Shown here: one piece after another, positions 1 to 5,463 of the stretch
How the letters are laid out: every line of letters starts with the position of its first letter
Position numbering within the stretch: position 1 is the stretch's first letter
NCBI GenBank assembly: GCA_021809225.1
Contig: JAKBAL010000090.1
Coordinates: 1 to 7,770, forward strand
Source: Pseudomonadota bacterium
GTDB taxonomy: Bacteria; Pseudomonadota; Alphaproteobacteria; UBA9655
Length of the DNA: 7,770 nucleotides
Direction: 5' to 3'
Position numbers and translations under genes: made by a program
Notes under the pieces: generated by a model
What the model was told of the DNA's origin: nothing
The model's input: only the letters and a program-made list of their open reading frames with translations
Database searches by the model: none

Positions 1-28
1 TAAACAAAAAAAAGCTATTGTGCTGCAC
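1..28 (-). CDS. Possible start of a - strand gene running off the left edge (partial, very short)
   Basis: On the - strand a GTG codon at 28-26 is preceded by AAGGAG (41-36) with a 7-nt spacer, which is a good ribosome binding site. The visible reading frame is only nine codons (V-Q-H-N-S-F-F-L-F) and has no stop before the window edge. It lies 37 nt beyond the stop of the 181-residue - strand gene, so it could be the next gene of the same transcript. The evidence is only a Shine-Dalgarno/start pair and a short hydrophobic N-terminus. The other local start, ATG at 44-42, runs into a stop after nine codons. Function cannot be judged. Confidence 0.2.
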
Positions 29-64
29 AGAGGGTCTCCTTCATTTTTTCATTCACGATCAAAG

Positions 65-610
65 TCAAAAATTCGATTTGCGCAAGGATCTGCAGTGATG
101 ATTAAAATAACTGTCAAGATACTCAAGTCCTTGGCACAAAGATTTCACCTCCTTTAAAAGAGTCTGAGGAAGAACATTCGTATATAAGTCTTGATCATAA
201 AAAACAACCTGCATGACGACTTTATATGAACGAGGACCTGCCCGCTTTAATGCATTGAGTGCTTTATCCCAAGCTTTTATTTTTTTCTCATCCCAAGAAT
301 CAAAAAAATCTCCGCCCACATATCCTCCTTGACTCTGCATTAAAACACTTGTCCTTGAACGAAATTTATGACTCAAACAAGGTTCATAACGATATCCGAT
401 CTCTCCAAAAAAAAGTCCAGCTTCATAAAGAGGCTTTGCAATAAGCTTATGGGCATAAAAAATGCCTAGTAAAGATTCCGTAAGAGCATAATCTTTCCCT
501 TCGCTTTTTTCTAAAAGCTTTTGGCGTTTTTGCTGCAGCTCTTTTGTACCCTTGTCAAGGCATGGGTAATCTCGTCGAGGTCGACCCCGCTTTTTTGTCA
601 TAAACCCCAT
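65..610 (-). CDS. Hypothetical protein, 181 aa, with basic AT-hook-like N-terminus
   Basis: Function unknown. The ATG at 610-608 is chosen because GGGAGAG lies about 6 nt upstream; a second ATG at 601-599 has no comparable site. The protein opens with a basic segment containing K-K-R-G-R-P-R-R (residues 6-13), whose R-G-R-P core resembles an AT-hook and could contact DNA. A charged stretch G-T-K-E-L-Q-Q-K-R follows at about residues 21-29. The middle (about 45-75) is mixed helical/aromatic (L-L-G-I-F-Y-A-H, then E-A-G-L-F-F-G-E-I-G-Y-R-Y), and W-D and A-L-N-A-L-K-R-A-G-P-R-S-Y follow at about 105-130. No signal peptide or membrane segment is visible. The overall pattern (R-G-R-P tail, then 'LG..YA..LI....EAG') reminds me of conserved uncharacterised proteins of alphaproteobacteria, some prophage-linked; this comes from memory, not a search. 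It stands apart from the + strand operon. Confidence 0.75.
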   Translation of the reverse strand: MGFMTKKRGRPRRDYPCLDKGTKELQQKRQKLLEKSEGKDYALTESLLGIFYAHKLIAKPLYEAGLFFGEIGYRYEPCLSHKFRSRTSVLMQSQGGYVGGDFFDSWDEKKIKAWDKALNALKRAGPRSYKVVMQVVFYDQDLYTNVLPQTLLKEVKSLCQGLEYLDSYFNHHCRSLRKSNF

Positions 611-892
611 TCAACTCTCCCTTGTTGATGTGTTTATTAGCTCACGAGCAAGACATCAAATGCAAATTTTTAAGTTGGCCATTTGGAAAAAAGATGTATG
701 CTATACTTATCGGACGTGAAGATACCTTGTTTTGTTTTCCTCTGGTATCATCCCGCGAAGGCGGGGATCCAATGAAACTATCTGTAATAAAACAACTATT
801 TTATGGATTCCCACCTGTGCGGGAATGACACCCGTCGGTAGAAAACACGATATCTTCAAGTTCAATAGGTATATCAAACGCATCCGAGTTTT
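611..892. other. 282-bp stretch without a convincing gene; contains a REP-like inverted repeat
   Basis: Open frames here have no ribosome binding site and read through the inverted repeat at 748-828. The + strand frame at 622-828 and the first part of the frame at 732-1022 encode peptides typical of translated repeat DNA (for example W-I-P-T-C-A-G-M-T). Apart from the repeat, the stretch holds the ribosome binding site of the - strand gene ending at 610. It also holds a loose T-G-n-TATACT extended -10 match on the + strand (699-707) with no gene behind it. Confidence 0.6.
748..828. repeat. REP-like imperfect inverted repeat ('WIPxCAGMT' repeat family)
   Basis: Two arms, 748-771 and 804-828, are imperfect reverse complements. 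Each carries a C-C-C-G-C / G-C-G-G-G type core and ends in A-T-C-C-A or T-G-G-A-T, with a 32-bp spacer between them. The left arm can also fold on itself (CCCGC, loop GAAG, GCGGG at 752-765), and the right arm does so with one mismatch (810-823). The arms differ by a single-base deletion and a few substitutions. The + strand translation contains I-I-P-R-R-R-G and W-I-P-T-C-A-G-M-T, peptides widely seen as spurious ORFs wherever this proteobacterial repeat occurs. The element has no coding capacity. It may be a REP/MITE-type sequence mobilised in trans, or a transcript-end structure. Confidence 0.75.
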
Positions 893-1090
893 TTACGAGC
901 CACAAGAGCTACAAGAACTCCCCCCTTGTGATCTATCAGAGCTTCCACCCAATTCTCTTTCAGCAGGCGGTGGGCCCAAATCTTTTGGAGGGATAAGACC
1001 GGGTAAGTTTTCATCTTTATGATAAGCCATAGCGAAGGACAGGCCCATTAGGTTAAAGATTAAAGCTATCATTGAAATGCAGCCCTTCAA
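893..1090 (-). CDS. Small secreted protein candidate, 65 aa, signal peptide plus C-terminal CSSCGS
   Basis: I do not recognise a family. The start is TTG at 1090-1088, supported by a strong purine-rich site (G-A-G-G-G-G-A-G-G, about 5 nt upstream), the best Shine-Dalgarno match in the left part of the window. Residues 1-22 look like a signal peptide: one Lys at position 2, a hydrophobic core (I-A-L-I-F-N-L-M-G-L), then S-F-A-M-A with an A-x-A site, so cleavage is predicted before Tyr23. The mature part is about 43 residues, rich in Pro, Gly and Ser (L-P-G-L-I-P-P-K-D-L-G-P-P-P, G-G-S-S), and ends in C-S-S-C-G-S at 60-65. The two cysteines could form a disulfide or bind a metal. There is no lipobox around the cleavage site. 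The gene is divergent from plsY, and element A begins 53 bp upstream of its start. It could be a real micro-protein or a decayed gene's N-terminus; the overlapping + strand frame has no such signals. Confidence 0.5.
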   Translation of the reverse strand: MKGCISMIALIFNLMGLSFAMAYHKDENLPGLIPPKDLGPPPAERELGGSSDRSQGGSSCSSCGS

Positions 1091-1142
1091 CGAATCCTCC
1101 CCTCAAGTCTATTGATAAAAATTACCTGTTATAAATTACTAG

Positions 1143-1296
1143 TTACATAAAATAATTAAGAACAAGTACCACCCTGGATTGCTTCGCTCCGCTCGCAATG
1201 ACAAGTTTTTAAATTTAAAAACAATAACTTCGTCATTGCGAGGAGCGTAGCGACGAAGCAATCTAGAAACGTAAACTTAAATTACGACATTAATAT
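1143..1296 (-). repeat. Palindromic MITE-like element, copy A (~154 bp)
   Basis: The core is a long inverted repeat: left arm about 1177-1202, right arm about 1232-1263. Its arms are of the widespread 'GATTGCTTCGTC...CTCGCAATGAC' type, known for giving spurious peptides such as 'CEERSDEAI'. The loop contains a perfect 18-bp palindrome, GTTTTTAAATTTAAAAAC (1205-1222). The reverse complement of 1143-1296 aligns with 7588-7747 along its whole length, including AT-rich flanks outside the arms (T-C-T-T-A-A-T-T-A-T-T-T-T at one end, G-T-A-A-T-T-T-A-A-n-T-T-T-A-C-G at the other). The mobile unit is therefore larger than the hairpin alone. Edges are set by where the two copies stop matching and may be off by several bases. 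No ORF or transposase is inside. It lies between the divergent small gene and the plsY promoter. Confidence 0.85.
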
Positions 1297-1318
1297 CATT
1301 TTATCATTTTTTTTGGGT

Positions 1319-1347
1319 TTGAGAAAGCTACAGATATGTATTAGATT
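1319..1347 (+). promoter_or_regulatory. Candidate sigma70-type promoter for the plsY-dprA-topA-rnr operon
   Basis: TTGAGA (1319-1324, five of six matches to TTGACA) is followed after exactly 17 bp by TAGATT (1342-1347, four of six matches to TATAAT). Transcription would start near 1354, leaving a leader of about 40 nt before the plsY ATG at 1396. The site lies in unique sequence just inside the right edge of element A. It is the best-spaced match I saw upstream of plsY, but in AT-rich DNA such matches also arise by chance. Confidence 0.4.
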
Positions 1348-1395
1348 TTAAAATGCATTTAAGAACATTCATTTAATAAAAGGCAAAGAAGCCCC

Positions 1396-2007
1396 ATGAC
1401 ACCTAATATTTTTCTGGAAATCATCACCCTTTTCATTTCTTATCTTCTTGGATCTATCCCTTTCGGACTTTTAGTCAGTCGCTATTATAAGCTTCCAGAT
1501 CCACGTCAAACGGGATCACATACAATTGGCGCAACCAACATTTTGCGTTTGGGAAATAAGGGCGCCGCCGTTCTCACTCTTTTTCTTGATGCTCTTAAAG
1601 GAAGTATTGCCGTTATTTTTTCCCTTATTTTTGCTCCCTCTCTTGCCTTATTTGCAGGCATTCTCGCGATCGTTGGCCATATTTGGCCCATTTGGTTAAA
1701 ATTTCAGGGAGGAAAAGGAGTTTCTACTGCTTTTGGTGTCCTTCTGATTTTAAATTGGCCTCTCGCCATAAGCTGTCTTATGACCTGGGTTATGGTAGCA
1801 ATAATCACCCGTTACTCGTCTTTAGCTTCTCTTGTCACTATGCTTTTAAGCCCTCTTTATGCTGTTTTCTTAACGGATACAGAGCTTGTGATTCCTTGCT
1901 TAACAATTGCTCTTCTGCTCATATTGACACATCGTGAGAATATCGCTCGCTTAGCCTCAGGGAAAGAACCAATAATTGGCGACATCAATACCGCAAATCC
2001 TTCATGA
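1396..2007 (+). CDS. plsY: Acyl-phosphate:glycerol-3-phosphate 1-acyltransferase PlsY (203 aa)
   Basis: PlsY is an integral membrane enzyme that moves the acyl group from acyl-phosphate (made by PlsX) to the sn-1 position of glycerol-3-phosphate, forming lysophosphatidate, the first committed step of phospholipid synthesis. The family motifs are present in order: S-Y-L-L-G-S-I-P-F-G (15-24), L-P-D-P-R...G-S-H-T-I-G-A-T-N-I-L-R (33-51) and G-H-I-W-P...G-G-K-G-V-S-T-A-F-G (94-114). The C-terminal H-R-E-N-I-A-R-L-x-x-G-x-E segment follows. Several hydrophobic membrane segments separate the motifs, and the length is normal. In motif 2 the usual G-S-G/H-N-x-G-A-T-N has Thr43 where Asn is normal. 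The ATG at 1396 has only a weak purine-rich site (AAAGG or AAGAAG). It is the first gene of the operon, and its last 32 nt overlap the start of dprA. Confidence 0.95.
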   Translation: MTPNIFLEIITLFISYLLGSIPFGLLVSRYYKLPDPRQTGSHTIGATNILRLGNKGAAVLTLFLDALKGSIAVIFSLIFAPSLALFAGILAIVGHIWPIWLKFQGGKGVSTAFGVLLILNWPLAISCLMTWVMVAIITRYSSLASLVTMLLSPLYAVFLTDTELVIPCLTIALLLILTHRENIARLASGKEPIIGDINTANPS

Positions 2008-3103
2008 GTCTGATGAAGACGTTCTCAGCTGGCTCCAACTCGCACGATCTGAAAATGTTGGGCCTCTGACATTTCATCGTCTCCTCACACGATACATCAC
2101 GCCGCAACAAGCTCTAAAAGCCTTGCCTCACTTAGCTTCTCAAGGTGGGTTAAAACGTCCCTTAAAAATCGCTTCTTTTGCTGAAGTTGAAAATGAGCTT
2201 GTCGCCACACGTGCTTTTGGCGCTGAAATTCTCACATTCAATAATCCCCTTTATCCTCCTCTTCTTCGTCACATTGATTCAGCTCCTCCTGTCCTTACGA
2301 TTAAAGGACGTCTTGAGCTTTTGCAAAAACCTCTTTTTGCTATTGTAGGAGCTCGAAATGCTTCTGCTATGGGGAAAAAAATGGCTCAGCAAATGGCCGA
2401 TGGTCTCGGAAAGCAAGGTTGGGTTATTCCTTCTGGGCTCGCTCGAGGAATTGATGCAGCTGCTCATCAGGCAGGTCTTCCTCATGGAACCATCGCCGTT
2501 CTTGCCGGCGGTCTTGATGTAATTTACCCTCCTGAAAATGAAGCTCTTTATGCCCGCATTGCTGAAGAAGGCGTCCTCTTAGCTGAATCCCCTTTTGGCA
2601 CACAACCTCAAGCCACCTTATTTCCTCGACGCAATCGCATTATTTCCGGAATCTCTCGCTGTCTTTTGATTGTTGAAGCGGCTATTAAGTCTGGTTCACT
2701 TATTACAGCGCGCTATGCCTTAGAGCAAGGACGAGAAATCTTTGCCATCCCTGGACATCCCTTTGATCCTCGCTCTCGAGGCTGCAATCAGTTAATTAAA
2801 AGTGGGGCTACCCTCGTTGAAACACTTGAAGACATCGAAAAGGAAATTTTGCCCTCAACACCACTACACCTTGAAGAAACCTCCCCTTCTGTTAATACAC
2901 CTCTTTTACGTCCCAATTTAGATAAAGCGCGGACAATTATTAACGAAAATTTAAGTGTTGTTCCGATATGTGTTGACGAATTGATCCGAGAGTGTCAGTT
3001 GTCGGCATCAGATGTATGGAGCATTCTCCTCGAAATGGAAATTGCAGGACGCCTTGAGCGCCTTCCAGGTGGTAAGGTCTCCCTTAAAGAAGATTGGAAA
3101 TGA
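1976..3103 (+). CDS. dprA: DNA-processing protein DprA (375 aa)
   Basis: DprA (Smf) binds single-stranded DNA entering the cell during natural transformation and loads RecA onto it; it is cytoplasmic. Residues about 15-60 look like the N-terminal helical SAM-like region (V-G-P-L-T-F-H-R-L-L). The Rossmann-like DNA_processg_A domain (about 75-290) shows I-V-G-A-R-N-A-S (123-130), S-G-L-A-R-G-I-D-A-A-A-H (153-164), G-G-L-D-V-I-Y-P-P-E-N, F-P-R-R-N-R-I-I-S (216-224) and S-G-S-L-I-T-A-R-Y-A-L-E-Q-G-R. A C-terminal winged-helix domain (about 305-372) ends with I-A-G-R-L-E-R-L-P-G-G. The start is TTG at 1976: no in-frame ATG lies near, and homology begins early. It overlaps plsY by 32 nt and touches topA at A-T-G-A (3100-3103). 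No com gene is in the window, so natural competence cannot be inferred; DprA is kept in many non-competent bacteria. Confidence 0.94.
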   Translation: MATSIPQILHESDEDVLSWLQLARSENVGPLTFHRLLTRYITPQQALKALPHLASQGGLKRPLKIASFAEVENELVATRAFGAEILTFNNPLYPPLLRHIDSAPPVLTIKGRLELLQKPLFAIVGARNASAMGKKMAQQMADGLGKQGWVIPSGLARGIDAAAHQAGLPHGTIAVLAGGLDVIYPPENEALYARIAEEGVLLAESPFGTQPQATLFPRRNRIISGISRCLLIVEAAIKSGSLITARYALEQGREIFAIPGHPFDPRSRGCNQLIKSGATLVETLEDIEKEILPSTPLHLEETSPSVNTPLLRPNLDKARTIINENLSVVPICVDELIRECQLSASDVWSILLEMEIAGRLERLPGGKVSLKEDWK

Positions 3104-3105
3104 TC

Positions 3106-5463
3106 ATGAATGTTGTTGTCGTTGAATCTCCGTCAAAGGCAAAAACAATTGAGAAATATCTAGGCAGGGACTACACCGTCCTCGCAAGTTATGGCCACGT
3201 GCGCGATTTGCTTTCAAAAGAAGGATCCGTAAAACCTGATGAAGGCTTTGCCATGACTTGGGAAGTTGATGAACGGGCTAAAAAGCACCTTGATACAATC
3301 ATCAAAGCCCTGAAAGGGGCAGACAACCTCTACCTTGCCACCGACCCTGATCGAGAAGGTGAAGCCATTTCTTGGCACATTCAAGAAATCCTTTCCAAAA
3401 AAGGTATTTTAAAAAACGTCAAATCCCAGCGTATCGCTTTTAATGCTGTCACAAAAGAAACAATTGCAAATGCCCTAGCTCATCCTCGAGACATTGATAG
3501 TCAGTTGGTCGAAGCTTATTTAGCCCGTCTTAGCCTTGACTACCTTGTTGGATTTACCCTTTCCCCTATACTGTGGAGAAAACTGCCCGGTAGCCGTTCG
3601 GCAGGTCGCGTCCAGTCCGTGGCGCTACGCCTTGTAGTTGAGAGAGAAAATGAAATCGAAGCCTTTAAATCTCAAGAATACTGGACTGTTGATGTTGAAT
3701 TCCTCACAGAGGAAAAGAAGCTTTTTACCGCGCGGCTAACTCATTTAGAAGGAAAACAACTTAATAAATTTTCTCTTCCCACGGAAAAAGACGCACGTGA
3801 GGCTGAACAAAAAATCGCAGCTGAAAGTTACCATATTGCCTCCATTGTAAAAAAGCGAGTTCAGCGCCATCCACGCCCCCCCTTTATTACATCAACCCTT
3901 CAACAAGAAGCCTCTCGAAAATTAGGATTTAGCCCGAAAAAAACCATGCAGCTTGCCCAAAAACTTTATGAAGGCATAGCCGTTAGCGGTGAAACAACCG
4001 GTTTGATTACCTATATGCGAACCGATAGTATTCAGGTCGAAGCAAGCGCTATTACGGCTTGTCGAGACGTCATTAAGGACACCTTTGGAAGTCAGTACCT
4101 CCCCTCAAGCCCCCGCCAATATAAAACCAAAGCTAAGAACGCACAGGAAGCCCATGAGGCTATTCGTCCTACAGATCTAGCACGCAAACCTCAAGATATT
4201 TCCCAGTATTTGGATAAAGATCTTTTTCGACTCTATGATCTTATCTGGAAGCGAATGATGGCTTCCCAAATAGCAAGCGCTGAGATTGATCAAACAAGCG
4301 TTGATGTGGCCTCTCAAGGACAAAAGATTGTGCTCCGTGCAACTGGATCTATCCTCGCTTTTGACGGTTTCTTAATACTCTATCGAGAAAGCATTGATGA
4401 GGATCAAGTTGAAGAAGATGATAACAAGCTTCTTCCCCCGCTTCGTGAAAAGGAAGCCGTTGAAAAACAAAAAATTCTGCCTGAGCAACATTTTACCCAG
4501 CCTCCTCCTCGCTATACAGAAGCGAGCCTTGTGAAAAAAATGACAGAACTGGGAATAGGTCGGCCCTCTACTTATGCTCGCATTCTGCAAGTCCTCCAAG
4601 AACGGAAGTATGTGCGAAATGAAAAAAAAGCTCTTCAACCAGAAGACTTAGGACGAATCGTTACAGCTTTTTTAATGAATTATTTTCGCCAATACGTAGA
4701 ATATGACTTTACAGCCCAACTTGAAGAACAACTCGATGAAATCTCGAGTGGTGACCTCTTTTGGAAAGATGTTCTCAATCAATTCTGGACCTCATTTCAT
4801 ACCGCCACCGAGCAAGCAAAAGAGCTTAAAATTCAGCAAGTTCTTGAACAACTGCAAAAAGATTTAGAACCATTTTTATTTCCTCCCTCTACAGATAGTA
4901 ATGATCCTCATGTTTGCCCACGCTGTGAAAAGGGTCAGTTAGGATTACGTTTGAGTAAATTTGGCGCTTTTATCGGCTGTTCAAACTATCCAGAGTGCAA
5001 ATTCACACGACCTCTCCTCGCTTCTGAGGAAGGAACTTCACAAGGTACGGAAGAACCATTTGAGCGAGTTTTAGGAACTGAACCAGGAACAGGCATCCCT
5101 GTTATGGTGAAAAAAGGACCTTACGGATTTTATATACAATTGGGGGAAGCCCTTTCGAAAAAAGAAAAACCAAAACGAGTAGCCCTCCCTACAGGAACTT
5201 CTCCTCATGACATAACGTTAGAAGCAGCTCTCTCCCTTGCTGCTCTTCCTCGACAAGTTGGCCTCCATCCTGAAACAAAAGAAGCCATCACAGCTGCCAT
5301 TGGGCGTTTCGGTCCTTATATAAAATTCGCCAATACGTTTGTGTCTCTCAAAAAAACGGATGACGTTCTCACCATTAATCTTGAACGAGCCCTTGAACTT
5401 ATTGCAGCTAAAAAAGCGGGGCCCTCTAAGAAAGCAAAAGGTGGTCGTGGTAAAAAAGGGTAA
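3106..5463 (+). CDS. topA: DNA topoisomerase I, type IA (785 aa)
   Basis: TopA relaxes negative supercoils by cutting and passing one DNA strand, balancing gyrase. The Toprim domain (about 1-115) has Glu7 in V-V-V-V-E-S-P-S-K-A-K-T-I and the acidic trio in D80-P-D82-R-E84, which binds Mg2+. The catalytic Tyr303 sits in G-L-I-T-Y-M-R-T-D-S. The central topoisomerase core runs to about 570 (I-G-R-P-S-T-Y-A and related motifs). One four-cysteine zinc ribbon follows (C604, C607, C625, C631), then two Toprim_C-type repeats (about 645-760) and a lysine/glycine tail. I chose ATG 3106 because M-N-V-V-V-V-E-S-P matches the usual alphaproteobacterial N-terminus. ATG 3100 (overlapping the dprA stop as ATGA) and TTG 3094 are in frame and possible. 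The 3' end overlaps the start of rnr. All key residues are present. Confidence 0.95.
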   Translation: MNVVVVESPSKAKTIEKYLGRDYTVLASYGHVRDLLSKEGSVKPDEGFAMTWEVDERAKKHLDTIIKALKGADNLYLATDPDREGEAISWHIQEILSKKGILKNVKSQRIAFNAVTKETIANALAHPRDIDSQLVEAYLARLSLDYLVGFTLSPILWRKLPGSRSAGRVQSVALRLVVERENEIEAFKSQEYWTVDVEFLTEEKKLFTARLTHLEGKQLNKFSLPTEKDAREAEQKIAAESYHIASIVKKRVQRHPRPPFITSTLQQEASRKLGFSPKKTMQLAQKLYEGIAVSGETTGLITYMRTDSIQVEASAITACRDVIKDTFGSQYLPSSPRQYKTKAKNAQEAHEAIRPTDLARKPQDISQYLDKDLFRLYDLIWKRMMASQIASAEIDQTSVDVASQGQKIVLRATGSILAFDGFLILYRESIDEDQVEEDDNKLLPPLREKEAVEKQKILPEQHFTQPPPRYTEASLVKKMTELGIGRPSTYARILQVLQERKYVRNEKKALQPEDLGRIVTAFLMNYFRQYVEYDFTAQLEEQLDEISSGDLFWKDVLNQFWTSFHTATEQAKELKIQQVLEQLQKDLEPFLFPPSTDSNDPHVCPRCEKGQLGLRLSKFGAFIGCSNYPECKFTRPLLASEEGTSQGTEEPFERVLGTEPGTGIPVMVKKGPYGFYIQLGEALSKKEKPKRVALPTGTSPHDITLEAALSLAALPRQVGLHPETKEAITAAIGRFGPYIKFANTFVSLKKTDDVLTINLERALELIAAKKAGPSKKAKGGRGKKG

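Noticed and set aside
259..444. 61-codon + strand open frame
   Set aside because: It is antisense to the better supported 181-residue - strand gene and has no family features.
699..707. Extended -10 like sequence (TG-n-TATACT) on the + strand
   Set aside because: There is no -35 match at proper spacing and no gene follows within 650 bp; it is likely chance in AT-rich DNA.
622..828. 68-codon + strand open frame
   Set aside because: It has no ribosome binding site, overlaps the gene 65-610 upstream region, and its second half is the REP-like repeat.
732..1022. 96-codon + strand open frame
   Set aside because: Its N-terminal part is the translated repeat (W-I-P-T-C-A-G-M-T) and the rest is antisense to the small gene at 893-1090, which has much better start signals.
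1143..1296. CRISPR-like repeat structure
   Set aside because: There are only two distant inverted copies and no regular spacer array; the sequence is a palindromic interspersed element.
4372..4638. 88-codon - strand open frame inside topA
   Set aside because: It is a shadow of the conserved topoisomerase core; no start signals or recognisable domains.
5339..5446. Upstream extension of the RNase R frame to TTG 5339
   Set aside because: This part lies wholly inside topA and does not resemble the RNase R N-terminus; the family's winged-helix segment starts after about 5470.
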